A DNA stretch of 64,000 bases, taken from CAWGMT01 sp963823675 (GTDB lineage Bacteria; Planctomycetota; Planctomycetia; Isosphaerales; Isosphaeraceae). Shown piece after piece: positions 30,819-40,600 of this stretch (positions within the stretch are counted from its first letter, which is position 1; each line of letters starts with the position of its first letter). A program made the position numbers and the translations under genes. The notes under the pieces were generated by a model. The model was not told where the DNA came from and made no database searches. It was given only the letters and a program-made list of their open reading frames with translations. The stretch is taken from positions 186,001-250,000 of the forward strand of contig CAWGMT010000010.1 of NCBI GenBank assembly GCA_963823675.1. The letters run 5' to 3'.

Positions 30819-32224
30819 GGAGCCGTCCTTGGGCTAGCCCGAAATTGGAGGCGCCGCTCGCTGAAGAAATCGGGTGCCATGCTCACACCCCTCACATTCA
30901 GCGTCTTGAGGCAATTAGGTCGGACGCCGGTCGCTCGAAAGTAGCCCTCGACGCCGCCGCTGGCGCTGATACCGGTCTGGACGAAGCCGAAGATGTCATG
31001 CATCGAGATGATCTCCCCCTCCATCCCGGTGATCTCCGAAATCGTGATGATTTTTCGCTTTCCGCCCGGCAACCGCCCGATCTGCACGACGATCGTAATC
31101 GAGGACGCGATCAGTCTGCGGACGGCCGACACGGGGATTTCGACAGCGGCCAAGCCGACCATCAGCTCGACCCGAGCGAGGGCCTCGCGCGCGGTGTTCG
31201 CATGCACCGTCGTCATGCTCCCCTCGTGTCCGGTGCTCATCGCCTGGAGCATCTCCAGAGCTTCACCGCCACGGCATTCCCCCACGATGATTCGATCGGG
31301 CCGCATCCGCAGCGAGTTCCTCACGAGATCGCGCAACGTGACCGTACCCCCGCCCTCCGCATCGGGCGGTTGAGCTTCCATCTTCCCCACGTGCGGTTGT
31401 TGAAGCTCCAGCTCCGCGGTGTCTTCAACGGTAACCAGTCGCTCCGAACTCGGAATAAATCGCGACAGGGCGTTCAGCAAGGTCGTCTTGCCGCTGCCGG
31501 TACCCCCCGAGATGACGATGGTCACACGGGCTTTGACGCATCCAGCGAGAAATTCCAGCATCTCGTTCGTGATCGTCTCAGACTTCAGAAGATCATCAAC
31601 CGTGAGCGGCCGAATCCCGAACCGCCGAATACACACCAGCGGACCGTTCAGCGAGGGTGGACGGAGGACGGCGTTCAAGCGGCTCCCGTCCCCCAACCGG
31701 GCGTCAACCATGGGAAATTTGCGATTGAGCTGACGACCCGTTCTGGCGATCAACCGGTGAACCACTTGAATCAAGTGTGCCTCGTCACGAAACGTCAAGT
31801 CGGTGCGGTGAAGCTGTCCCTGCCGTTCGATGAACACCTGGTGTGGACCGTTGATCATGATCTCGGAAATATCGATCTGGCGCATCAAACCACCGAGAGG
31901 GCCGAACCCGAGCAACTCATCCAGCACTTCATCCACCAGGGCTTTTTGGTCTTGAGGATCCAGTAACCCAGACCTTAGATCAGTCAGCTCGGTCGCCAGC
32001 CGCTGGAGCTCTACCCGCAATTCCACCTCATTGAGAGTATCGGCCTTTTCCCGCGGCATTGCCGCGACGAGACGCTCCTTGAATTCGCGCTTGGCTTCCA
32101 GATTCCCGTCGCCCCCGCCGCTCGCCACTGGCAAGTCACCCTGGGCGCCGACCGAAAGCAGACGCTCGCCCCCGCTGGGTTGTGCGACATTCGGTGGTCT
32201 ATCTTCCGGGAAAATCTTCGCCAT
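30815..32224 (-). CDS. tadA: CpaF/TadA-type secretion ATPase
   Basis: 469 residues, intact. A variable N-terminus is followed by the three-helix bundle typical of CpaF (KALVDEVLDELLGFGPL, ISEIMINGPHQVFIERQG), then the ATPase core: Walker A VISGGTGSGKTTLLNAL, Asp box VTVEDTAELELQQPHV, Walker B RMRPDRIIVGECRGGEA and His box GHEGSMTTVHANTAREAL. TadA/CpaF hexamers power Tad pilus assembly from the cytoplasmic face. The secretin and TPR lipoprotein that would complete such a system are 19 kb away (7.0-11.7 kb), and no TadB/C or pilin is visible here. Its stop overlaps the kinase start, hinting that ATPase and kinase are produced together. Confidence 0.9.
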   Translation of the reverse strand: MAKIFPEDRPPNVAQPSGGERLLSVGAQGDLPVASGGGDGNLEAKREFKERLVAAMPREKADTLNEVELRVELQRLATELTDLRSGLLDPQDQKALVDEVLDELLGFGPLGGLMRQIDISEIMINGPHQVFIERQGQLHRTDLTFRDEAHLIQVVHRLIARTGRQLNRKFPMVDARLGDGSRLNAVLRPPSLNGPLVCIRRFGIRPLTVDDLLKSETITNEMLEFLAGCVKARVTIVISGGTGSGKTTLLNALSRFIPSSERLVTVEDTAELELQQPHVGKMEAQPPDAEGGGTVTLRDLVRNSLRMRPDRIIVGECRGGEALEMLQAMSTGHEGSMTTVHANTAREALARVELMVGLAAVEIPVSAVRRLIASSITIVVQIGRLPGGKRKIITISEITGMEGEIISMHDIFGFVQTGISASGGVEGYFRATGVRPNCLKTLNVRGVSMAPDFFSERRLQFRASPRTAP

Positions 32225-32924
32225 CGTGAAACCACTTCTCCCGACGATCGCTCGGGCGACGTGCGCTCAACAGGCCCAGCCTCGGGCCGTCCCTAGCCAT
32301 CAGGACGAAATCGCTGTGGTCTTAGCGCGACTGAGCAACTGAATTCGATCTGTTCGCGAACGCTCCAGCAAAAAAGCCGCACTCCGATCTGCTTGGGATC
32401 GAGAGGTCAATCCGCCTTGAGTCGCGGCTGACCCATCCGGGCACGGCGCACAAGCTCAGCAACTCCCAGTCCCAAACCCCAGATTGTAAGCTGGCCACCG
32501 ACCTCCGGGCGATCCTTCAGCGTCAGGGGCATACGCCGCGCGGTCGAGTTCAGGATGACAAGGCACGCGTGAGACCCGTGATGACGTCGCTACCGCTGGC
32601 CTTCATTTTACTACGGAATTGTAGCAAATTGTAGCTGAGTCAGGGATGGGCGCGCCAAAACTTCCCAGTTTCCTGTATCAACAGGCAGACCGAAACCTGA
32701 AGCCTGCGCACCTTAACGCCCCCGGGGAACCCTCCCAAACGCGGCCTCTGCTGCCCCATTGAGCTGGACACTTCAGACCAGGTATAGACGCGTCAAGTCG
32801 AATCAGGGCAACTCGCCGAGCCTGGGCCAGTTTCCTTCCAGCGCTGCCCGACCACCTGGGGCCAGCTTGCGAAGACCGGTCCGCCACGCGAACGTTCCGT
32901 CGGCAAGCACCACACTCGTCCCGG
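32225..32924. other. Intergenic region, nothing recognised
   Basis: 700 bases between the ATPase start and the end of the helix-hairpin-helix gene. Open frames on the plus strand are shadows without homology. The only notable sequence is a direct duplication near 32618-32638 (GGAATTGTAGCAAATTGTAGC), which may be part of the ATPase promoter region. Confidence 0.4.
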
Positions 32925-33444
32925 CTACCTGCGCCCGATCAGGCGATCGACGCGTTCTCCAGAAACGTCGGCCGTTTCGATCGACTCCCGCTTGGAACCA
33001 GCCGCCGGCTGGCTCTCGACCTCATCCGTTCGAGCGACCCGTCCGGTCTCGAACCTCAAATACGGCGCAATCTGCGCGAGGCTGGCTGGACCGAGCCCGC
33101 GCACCCGGCTGCGCAGCGTCAGCCAGCGACGAAAACGGTCGCTCGGCGCGGGCTGCCACAAAGCGACCAACCAGCGCAGGGCCCAGTGTCGGCACGGCCT
33201 CCAGGACTCGCGGCGGAGCCGAATTCGCATCGAGAACCAGGTTCGGGGAGGACGCGAATGACCCCCTCGAAGAACTTCCCGCGTCCCGACACACGATCAT
33301 CAATCCAATCGCCATCGGAGCGACGGCCAACGCCAGCAATGTCCGTGCTTCGATCGGCCAGGTCTGCGCCACAGCCGTGACCCGTGCCGCGCCGGCTTCT
33401 TTCTCGCCATCCCGATCTGCCGCGCGATCCGGTTCGCTGGACAT
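32925..33444 (-). CDS. Helix-hairpin-helix (ComEA-like) protein with N-terminal membrane anchor (frame break near 33120)
   Basis: About 173 residues. The N-terminus is polar, followed by one membrane segment (TLLALAVAPMAIGLMIV). The helix-hairpin-helix DNA-binding unit reads LDANSAPPRVLEAVPTLGPA and LVGRFVAARAERPFSSLAD; the frame then breaks, and the adjacent frame completes the second hairpin (LRSRVRGLGPASLAQIAPYL). Total length is 3n+1. ComEA-like proteins bind DNA at the membrane during uptake; a one-anchor protein with paired HhH hairpins fits, but planctomycetes also carry such domains in type II secretion-associated proteins (GspK-like), and the nearby ATPase makes that alternative possible. 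Confidence 0.65.
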
Positions 33445-33539
33445 CCGTTACGTAAGCTCTGATTGGACATTGCATTAGGGTGAGCGGTCTCTGGATGAGC
33501 GTAGCATACTCACGGGGTCTCGAGGTCATCAAGTCACAA

Positions 33540-33694
33540 CAGGCCGGAAGGAAGCGAGCCCAAGGGAGGGTGACCATCTTGGTCATCTCGTCCAGCGGGT
33601 TCGGCGGCTGCGACTTCCACCCCGCAATCTGGCGGACCTGCTCGGCTTCGTGGCGAGTCAGCTCGCCGTTCGAGACTTCGACCTGAGTGCTCAT
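33540..33694 (-). pseudogene. Short ORF, possibly a truncated EcsC-like N-terminus
   Basis: An ATG at 33694, ten bases after the stop of the upstream membrane-protein gene, opens ELTRHEAEQVRQIAGWKSQP and PLDEMTKMVTLPWARF. This resembles the beginning of EcsC-family proteins as I recall them from planctomycetes (an IAxWKsxxPn segment), but the sequence then loses resemblance within 20 codons and the frame overlaps the next gene. Probably a gene remnant or a frame-broken copy; the identification is weak. Confidence 0.3.
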
Positions 33695-33704
33695 AAGACG
33701 CTGG

Positions 33705-34897
33705 TCACATGCTCAAGAAGGGCACCGGAAGCAAGAACGCGTGCTGGTCGTATAGGATCGTGACGCCCTCCCACGAAGTATACTGGGCGAGGAAAACCAC
33801 CAGGACGTAGAGCAGCGCGGCGGGAATGATCGCGAGCCGGCCCATCCAGCGCAGCAGCCAGTGGCGGGGCGCTTCGCGGCGTTCCGAACGGGCATAGGCC
33901 CAGCCCAAGAGCAGTCGAGCCGGGGCCAAGAAGGCGACGAACACCAGGCTCGGCAGCCAGGCGGCGTCGCGTGGAACCATCTCGATCTTGAGCAGGTAGA
34001 GCGGAATCGACGCCGCCACCAGCAGCATAACCAGAGCAAACGCGAACGCCCAGGGGCGCGGCGAAACCGCTCGCGGATTGTGCGTCGAGAGAACAAAGCC
34101 GACAAGCGTCCCTCCACGGCGTAATGGACCTGAAGAAAGGGCAAGAAGGGAACGATCATCGCCAGCACAAGTGCGCCCAGGACTCCCAGGAGTGGTTGAC
34201 GCCCGCCAGCGGCGATCAGGATGGCGGGCACGGCCAGCCACGCGAGGGTGCCGAGAAAACCGACCAGCCCCAGTCGGAAATAATGGGGTAGCCGCAATGC
34301 CGCGACATACGACCAGGCCGCGTCGCGCATCTCGACGTAGAGCCCCCCTGCCCTTAGTCGTCGGAAAAACCAGAAGGGGTGATCGAGCGGGCAGAGAAAG
34401 TGCCGGAGGCGGCCGCCGCGCGCAACGGCCACCGCGAGGTGGAAGAAAGTAAAAACCGTCACGACCACAAGAGCCGTGCGCCAGTTGCGGGCGACCCGGC
34501 TTCCCGGATCGATCAATTCGGCCGAACGAGCCTGCAACTCGACCAGCCATGCCGGCAAGAGCGCCAGCCAGATTCCCAGCGCCATCCCGCCGAGATGGGC
34601 CGCACGCCGCACGCCGACCAAGCCATCGCGCAGGCGGCCGCTTCGCGCCACCCGCGCCGAGGATTCGAGCAAGTAACCCAGGCTGAGAAGCTGGACCAAG
34701 GGCCAGGCCGCCAGCGTGGATAGAATGACCACAAGGCTCGCCAGACCCAACAGCCACTCGGCCCCTGAGCCCAGGCTGCGGACGATCCGGCGAACGAGCG
34801 CCGAAAACCGACGTCGCACCCCCTGCGGCGCAGGGCGCGACTCCTCCAAAGACTCGGCAACGGCGACCGGTTCCACGGCGGCCACGGCGTTTCCCAT
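33705..34897 (-). CDS. Conserved multispan membrane protein (frame break near 34070)
   Basis: About 397 residues. The N-terminus is soluble, then a helical hairpin (LASLVVILSTLAAWPLVQLL) followed by SLGYLLESSARVARSGRLRD, a motif found in DUF4013-like membrane proteins, and several more membrane helices up to HYAVEGRLSALFSRRTIRER. Near 34070 the frame breaks; the other frame continues PWAFAFALVMLLVAASIPLY and ends SWEGVTILYDQHAFLLPVPF. Total length is 3n+2. Function unknown; it precedes the EcsC-like remnant and the HhH gene on the same strand. Confidence 0.65.
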
Positions 34898-35052
34898 GCC
34901 GGTTGATACCCGGCAAGCGCAGCGCCGGTTTCATCGGGTCCTCGGGATACGCAAAGGTCAAAAAAAAGCGTCAGGAACCGTCCGGCGGCCGTCAGGGTTC
35001 CTGCAACCTTCTGGGTTGTGGCCCAAACGCGCTTCGCAGGAATGACCCCGCT

Positions 35053-36369
35053 TTATAGCCACGCCGCGTGGGCCATCGGCCAGTGATCGGCGTGGCGGCT
35101 GGCCGCACGCTGAAAGGCGCGTTCACGCTCCAGTCGGGTCTGATCGTAAAGCGCCGTGTATAGCTGTTCATCCGCCTCGGTAAAGGCCTTGCCTCGGCGA
35201 CCCGTCACGGTCCGTGCCGTCTCGAAGAGCTTCTCCAGGGGAAAGCCCGGTGAAACCTTGCCGAATCGAACCGCTGTGAATGAGGGAACATGTTTGGGCA
35301 AGAGGACGCCGGCCGGCAGGACGTTGCACATCACGCCGATCGCCGTACCAGTATTGAGCATGCTGCCCATGCCAGTCCGTGAATGGTCGCCGATGAAGCA
35401 GCCGACCTTGACCTCACCGGTCGGAACCGGGTCGCCCTGAAGCGGAACCTGCACCTCGCCGTAGTCGTTCCGCAGGTCGCTATTGGACGTGATGGCACCC
35501 AGATTGACCCACTCGCCGACATAAGCGTGTCCCAGGAACCCTTCATGATACTTGTTGGAAAGTCCATGCACGATCGATGCCTCGACCTCCCCGCCGATCC
35601 GGCACGTGGGACCAATCGAAACGCAGCCGCGGAGGTTGGCTCGAAAAAGTTGCGTCTGGGGGCCGATCCAGCATGGCCCCTCGATTCGCGTGAACGGCTG
35701 AACCCATACGTTGGGACCGAGCGTGATCGGCCCGTTGGTCGTGTCGAACACGGTGTACGGGTCGATGCGCGCCGTCTCGTGAATCCAGAGCCGATCGGAC
35801 GGCCCGACCAGGGCAAGCGCCGTCAGGTGGCGGTTGCTCACCCCCACATTCCCCGCCGCGGCGAAGTCGCGCTCCAGGTGGGCGCCGTTCTTGGTTACGA
35901 GATCCCAGGGACGGCTGATCCACTCGCCGCCGATCTCGATCGCGCCGTGCCGGGAGGTCATGCGCTCAAACCAGTTGTCGACCTCGTGAGACTCAAGGGT
36001 GACAGCGTCCTCGGGCCCGACCTGGGCGCACGCCGGCTGACCGTCGCAAAGCCCCACCCAGGAACCGTACGCTTGGGGCGGCTCGAAATCGACCGCCGGC
36101 ACCCAGCGGCCGTTCGCCGCCAAGACCGGCCCCCGCGCCAGCCAGTCGCGATCGTTGACCACCGTGTGCGGATCGCGTAGCCGCTGCACCCCGACTAAGT
36201 GTGAACGAACCACGCAACTGCGCTGCTGAGGTCCCGGGCCAACTCGAAACGCCTGAATGATCTTGGTGGCAAGCGTGGTCGTTCCCAAGAGCAACTCGTG
36301 CGCCGGACGAGTCAACGTCAGCGGTTCAAGCCCACTTACACCGAGATCCTCCACCAGGCAAAGACGCAT
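35053..36369 (-). CDS. GlmU-like sugar nucleotidyltransferase with left-handed beta-helix
   Basis: 438 residues from the ATG at 36369, which has GGAGGG just upstream; nine extra codons before it are ignored. The N-terminal part (RLCLVEDLGVSGLEPLTLTR) and RPAHELLLGTTTLATKI resemble the GlmU-related nucleotidyltransferase family of Bacteroidetes and Planctomycetes, though the classical GxG…R pyrophosphorylase loop is degenerate. Residues about 200-380 form hexapeptide repeats (VGPSDRLWIHETARID, ITLGPNVWVQPFTRIEGPCW, GEVEASIVHGLSNKYHEGFL), a left-handed beta-helix typical of sugar-1-phosphate acetyltransferases. Probably works in nucleotide-sugar or cell-envelope precursor synthesis; substrate uncertain. 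Confidence 0.8.
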   Translation of the reverse strand: MRLCLVEDLGVSGLEPLTLTRPAHELLLGTTTLATKIIQAFRVGPGPQQRSCVVRSHLVGVQRLRDPHTVVNDRDWLARGPVLAANGRWVPAVDFEPPQAYGSWVGLCDGQPACAQVGPEDAVTLESHEVDNWFERMTSRHGAIEIGGEWISRPWDLVTKNGAHLERDFAAAGNVGVSNRHLTALALVGPSDRLWIHETARIDPYTVFDTTNGPITLGPNVWVQPFTRIEGPCWIGPQTQLFRANLRGCVSIGPTCRIGGEVEASIVHGLSNKYHEGFLGHAYVGEWVNLGAITSNSDLRNDYGEVQVPLQGDPVPTGEVKVGCFIGDHSRTGMGSMLNTGTAIGVMCNVLPAGVLLPKHVPSFTAVRFGKVSPGFPLEKLFETARTVTGRRGKAFTEADEQLYTALYDQTRLERERAFQRAASRHADHWPMAHAAWL

Positions 36370-37399
36370 GGACCCTCCGATGTTCGACTGAGCCACAAGC
36401 CGACTGCCTTTAGACGATTGTTGAGGCGCACCCAGAGGTGAACACCCGGAATGGTCCGCACCAGATCGGCTCCGTTCCTACTCACGAGAGGCGGCATAAT
36501 CCTAACAACCGCGTAACAAGCGTACCAGTCCCGGTCGCACATTGAATCATCCTGTAATCAGTGTGTTGGAAATTGCCTACGAACCGCCCGGGTCCAACTT
36601 CCCGGGCAATCCCGGGCCCGTTCGAAATCGCGTTACTGGCCGACCGGCCCGCCGGGAGGTAAAATACAGTCACAAACGTCGATCATTCTTGGTCCGGCTC
36701 AGAAGCCATGATTCAAGATGCGGTCTCCCTGAGTTGACCAGCTTGATTGGGCGTGGTGTCAGACCTTGTGAGTCTGACACGCGACCGGTCGCGAGTGACG
36801 ATCGGTTGTGGGAAATACATGTTATCATGGATGGCTGCTCGGCAAGAGGCCGGCGGCTGGATCGTGTGTTTCCCAGGTTTGGCCCGCGTTGCGCGGGGAG
36901 GTGCCTTGTGGCTACACTGATGAATAATGGTTGTGTTAATTCGGCCGACTTGAAATCCGTTCCTGGTACGAGCGTTCCCGAGATCGACCAGTTCGCTGAT
37001 CTTCCTCATGGCAAACGATTTCCGCGCGAACCGGAACCCCCTGAAGAAGCCGCACAAAGGTGTGAAGAGCCTGAGTCACGGCAGAGCGGTAGGTGGGAGG
37101 CCCCCGACGCGGGTGCCGACGACTTTCCTGCCGGCAACCGCTGGCTCACGCATGGGCGGAGTCGGGGGTGATGCCGCAGCCTGGGTGTTTGAAACCGGGC
37201 CTGAAGGCCCGCACTGGCTCGTCAAGCCCCGGGGTCTGACTTGAACCAAACTGGAAGGCGGGGCCAAGCCCACGCGGAACCGTCCGGCTTGGGTAAACGG
37301 GACTTGATTCCGTTTCTCATCGACCTCAAACGCGCGGCGGTCCGCCGGGGCCTGCGCCTCGCTCTTCCAGAAGCTCGCCCTGGTCGAAGCCTTGCTGGG
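36370..37399. other. 1-kb interval without recognisable gene, contains palindromes
   Basis: No open frame here shows a known family. A plus-strand frame (36542-37171) has protein-like stretches (SVPGTSVPEIDQFADLPHG) but no homologue that I recognise and no clear ribosome site. Two palindromes lie at 36756-36793. The segment near 37180-37230 (GAAACCGGGCCTGAAGGCCC…) has the look of a dispersed intergenic element. Confidence 0.4.
36756..36793. repeat. Two adjacent palindromes
   Basis: GTGTCAGAC (36756-36764) and GTCTGACAC (36772-36780) are perfect 9-base inverted arms with a 7-base loop. They abut the perfect 14-base palindrome CGCGACCGGTCGCG (36780-36793). Without a T tract this is not a standard terminator; it could be a protein-binding site or a dispersed hairpin. 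Confidence 0.5.
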
Positions 37400-39121
37400 T
37401 CAGCGCGCAGTCGGCGCCGCCACGACGACGAACTGCGGAAACACGTGGGCGTAGATCCAGACGATGCCGCCAACCAAGAGAGCCAGCGACACGCTGTGCC
37501 AGAGTATGGCGCGGAGCAATTGGCCCTCATTTCCCCCTTCCCCGGTCGCCGCCGCCGCAACGACGATCGACTGAGCGTCGATCATCTTCCCCATGACCCC
37601 GCCGGTCGTGTTCGCGGCGGCCATCAGAACCGGATCCAGGTTCAGCTTCAGTGCCGTGATTCGCTGGAGGTTGCCAAAGAGAACGTTGCTCGACGTATCC
37701 GAGCCGGTCAATGCGACGCCCAGCCAGCCCAAGAGCGTGCCGAACAACGGATACAGGACCGGACCGGCGCGGGTGAAGGCGAGCCCCAGGACGGCGTCCA
37801 TTCCGGAGTACTTGGTCACGAATCCCAGCGAGAGCATACAGATAATCGCCGCAATGGCGGGAATCATCCTGAGCAGGGTGCCGAGAAAGATTCGCGCCAT
37901 CGTCGTCGTGGAGACTCCCAGCAAGTAACCGCTGGCGAGGGCAGCCAGAAAGACGGCCGTGCCCGTGGATGACAAGGGTGCGAGATCGACCTGGGCCTTC
38001 TCGTAGTCCTCGGGCAGCGGCGATTCATGACCGGTGACCTCCGGTCCCTTGACGACTTTGAGATGAAGCCACGCAAGCTCGGGCTTCCATGAGACCTGCC
38101 GGTCGAGCCAGTCCTTGACCGAAGCTGTGCGCAGCGGCTTGATGGCGGGTAATCCCCAGATCAAAACGGTGATCGTCAAGAGCCCAAAAGGCATCCACGC
38201 CCGAGCCACTTGCCATCGGCCGAGCCGATCCGGTGATGACAGCAGGACGCCGCCGGGCTCGGCGGCGGAAGGGTCGCGACCGTCGAGATCGGTCTGGAAT
38301 CGCCAGGTCGTTTCGGGCCGCCACAGGCGGATCACGATCACTCCAGCGAGCATTCCGGCCGCCGATGAAACGATGTCGACGAGCTCGAAACCGACGTAGT
38401 TCGACCAGATGAACTGAACGGACGCGAACGTGCCGCCGATGATCACGAGCGGAAACCAGACCGCCCGCGTCTCCCGCCAGGACGTCATCGTCCGGACCAA
38501 CCAGAACGGTAAGAGCAGCGACATGAACGGCAGGATCCGCCCCGACATGGCACTCAAGGCGTGAACGTCGAGCCCGGTCACCTTGCTGAGCGTCAAGATC
38601 GGGATGCCGATGCCGCCCCACGCGACCGGGGCCGTGTTGGCGATCAAGCACAGGAGCGCCGCCTGAAACGGCTGAAACCCGAGCCCGACCAGGAAGGCGG
38701 CCGATATCGCCACGGGTGCTCCAAAACCAGCCGCTCCCTCCATGAGCGCGCCGAAGCAGAACGCCACCAGTACCGCTTGCAGCCGCCGATCTGACGACAA
38801 GCTCGCCACCGACGCTCTCATCACCGCAAATTGGCCGGTCACCACCGATACGTCATAAAGAAAGACGGCCGCCAAGATCAGCCAGACAATGCGCAGCACC
38901 GCAAAGGCGACTCCCACCACCGCGCTGGCCGCGAGCATCCGTGCTGGCATGCCAAAAATCAGCGACGCAACCGCACAGGCGGTAAGGAACCCAGCCAGCG
39001 CTGCTTTCCACGCACTGAGCCGTGCCAGGGCCAGCAGTCCCAAAAGCACCCCCAACGGCAGCGCCGCGACCGCCGTGGATATTCTCCAGTCACCGAACGG
39101 ATCGTAAACTTGTGTCCACAA
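37400..39121 (-). CDS. lldP: L-lactate permease (LctP/LldP family)
   Basis: 573 residues, intact, from a TTG start (39121) with GGGGAGA upstream. The start WTQVYDPFGDWRISTAVAAL is characteristic of the family. About twelve to fourteen membrane segments follow, with the conserved GALMEGAAGFGAPVAISAAF, GGIGIPILTLSKVTGLD, and near the end LTGSDTSSNVLFGNLQ and NTTGGVMGKMIDAQSIVVAA. Imports lactate (and glycolate) with protons. No lactate dehydrogenase sits beside it; the large FAD/Fe-S dehydrogenase at 60.3-63.3 kb is a possible but distant partner. The downstream gene is the GlmU-like one, 1 kb away. Confidence 0.93.
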   Translation of the reverse strand: MWTQVYDPFGDWRISTAVAALPLGVLLGLLALARLSAWKAALAGFLTACAVASLIFGMPARMLAASAVVGVAFAVLRIVWLILAAVFLYDVSVVTGQFAVMRASVASLSSDRRLQAVLVAFCFGALMEGAAGFGAPVAISAAFLVGLGFQPFQAALLCLIANTAPVAWGGIGIPILTLSKVTGLDVHALSAMSGRILPFMSLLLPFWLVRTMTSWRETRAVWFPLVIIGGTFASVQFIWSNYVGFELVDIVSSAAGMLAGVIVIRLWRPETTWRFQTDLDGRDPSAAEPGGVLLSSPDRLGRWQVARAWMPFGLLTITVLIWGLPAIKPLRTASVKDWLDRQVSWKPELAWLHLKVVKGPEVTGHESPLPEDYEKAQVDLAPLSSTGTAVFLAALASGYLLGVSTTTMARIFLGTLLRMIPAIAAIICMLSLGFVTKYSGMDAVLGLAFTRAGPVLYPLFGTLLGWLGVALTGSDTSSNVLFGNLQRITALKLNLDPVLMAAANTTGGVMGKMIDAQSIVVAAAATGEGGNEGQLLRAILWHSVSLALLVGGIVWIYAHVFPQFVVVAAPTAR

Positions 39122-39409
39122 TGGGCCAGGTCTCCCCTTGAGATCGCCAAACTAGGCACAAACGCCGTGGGCGCCGCTATCGATCTGGCGTCCGACTGGT
39201 GGAACCACGATACGAAGGGGCTTGCTGGCCGTACAGGGGGCAGTTGCGGACGATTTGCGGTCTCGTGCGAGGGCCTGCGCGATTGGCGGTTGAGTGAGGC
39301 ATTCGGCTTGGACCCGTATTGACCTAACGGCGATGCCGGGGTTAATTTTGAATATCGCTTTCGTCAGTGACGGCGCAAACGGCGAGACGACCTTTCAAGG
39401 AGCATCTGG

Positions 39410-39790
39410 GTGCAGATTGAGATATCGACCCGCCACGGTGGGCTGGGTTCCGAGCAGCAACAGTATTTGCACGATAAGGCCGAAAAACTGCTCAAGTACT
39501 TTGGTCGTCTGATGGCGATCGAGGTGGCAGTTGACCAGGTCAAACATCAGTGGGAGGTGGAGATTCTGGTTTCGGCAGAGCATAAGCACGACTTTGTTGC
39601 GCGTGAAACGGGGTCGACTCCCGAGGCGGCGATGGATCTCTGCGTTCATAAAATCGAAAACCAGCTCCGCCGGTACAAGGATAAGGTCCAAAAACACAAG
39701 GGCGATCCCAGCCACGGGGGTCCGTTGCCGGGTTCGTCCGAGCATTCTGGAGCAACCGAAGCGACGGGAGCCGACTCCGACGAGTTCTGA
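39410..39790 (+). CDS. hpf: Ribosome hibernation-promoting factor (HPF/RaiA, short form)
   Basis: 126 residues from a GTG start at 39410; AAGGAG seven bases upstream decides the start. The fold is visible as QIEISTRHGGLGSEQQQYLH, AEKLLKYFGRLMAIEVAVDQ, the strand EVEILVSAEHKHDFVARETG and the helix MDLCVHKIENQLRRYKDKV. A polar acidic tail of about 20 residues (HSGATEATGADSDEF) replaces the long dimerisation domain of long-form HPF. It binds the 30S decoding region to silence ribosomes in stationary phase. Its place ahead of ptsN mirrors the classical rpoN-hpf-ptsN order, although rpoN is absent here. Confidence 0.92.
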   Translation: MQIEISTRHGGLGSEQQQYLHDKAEKLLKYFGRLMAIEVAVDQVKHQWEVEILVSAEHKHDFVARETGSTPEAAMDLCVHKIENQLRRYKDKVQKHKGDPSHGGPLPGSSEHSGATEATGADSDEF

Positions 39791-39958
39791 AGCGGCTCCG
39801 ACACCTAACTGATCACTTCTCGGCGGTTTTACAGCGGGCGCGAGGTTGTCCAACCGCGTCGCGCAGGGCCGCGCAGATGTTGACCCATTCTCTTTGCGTC
39901 ATAGACTGGACGCCGGGCACAGGCTTTCGCATTTGGCGGCCCGTCGCCGGAGGGGCGG

Positions 39959-40432
39959 ATGAAGTTATTGGACTTTGTAGTACGTGAGTCGATCATCGTT
40001 GACCTGCAGGCCAGCGGTAAGGAGGCCGCGATTCGGGAGATGGTAGGCAACCTCAAGCGCGTGGGTCGGTTCGAGAACGACGATATGGTCGAAAGCGTCA
40101 TCCGGCTCATACTCGGGCGCGAGGAACTGGGATCGACGGGCATCGGCCAGGGCGTCGCAGTTCCTCACACCCGGCATCCGACGCTCCAGGGCTTGGTCGG
40201 AACGGTCGCCTTGTCGAAGCGCGGGGTCGATTTTGCAGCTCTGGATGGCGAGCCGGTCGATATCTTTTTTCTGCTGGTATCGCCGCACAACCAACCCGGC
40301 GCCCATCTCAGAGCGCTCGAGAACATCTCCCGGCACTTGAAGGACGAACGGTTCGTGAGTTTCTTGCGGCAGGCGAAATCGCGCGAACGAGTGGTCGAAA
40401 TCCTGGAGGAAGCGGATCGGATCTCGCCGTGA
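39959..40432 (+). CDS. ptsN: PTS IIA-like nitrogen regulatory protein
   Basis: 157 residues from the ATG at 39959, with GGAGG upstream. EIIA-Ntr features are clear: start KLLDFVVRESIIVDLQASGK, the phosphorylated histidine in GVAVPHTRHP, and AALDGEPVDIFFLLVSPHNQ; the C-terminus is ARSRERVVEILEEAD-like. It accepts phosphate from HPr and acts as a regulatory output, usually of potassium and nitrogen metabolism. It is the second gene of an hpf-ptsN-ptsH-ptsI run with no sugar EIIB/EIIC, so this is a regulatory rather than transport PTS. Confidence 0.95.
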   Translation: MKLLDFVVRESIIVDLQASGKEAAIREMVGNLKRVGRFENDDMVESVIRLILGREELGSTGIGQGVAVPHTRHPTLQGLVGTVALSKRGVDFAALDGEPVDIFFLLVSPHNQPGAHLRALENISRHLKDERFVSFLRQAKSRERVVEILEEADRISP

Positions 40433-40600
40433 CCTGGTGCAATCCGGCACCTGATCGATCTCGGTCACCGCGCGGCAGTTGTCTCTCGAGGAGAACCTTG
40501 GCATCGAATAATCACCAACCATGAAGACCGCAAAACGGCTGCAAGAGTCCGGTTTATCCCTCTGGTCGCTTGTTCTCGGCCCAGGCCGATCGAGCCGCCG

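Noticed and set aside
36542..37171. Plus-strand ORF of about 209 residues
   Set aside because: No recognisable family, weak ribosome site, and it runs through palindromes; left as non-coding.
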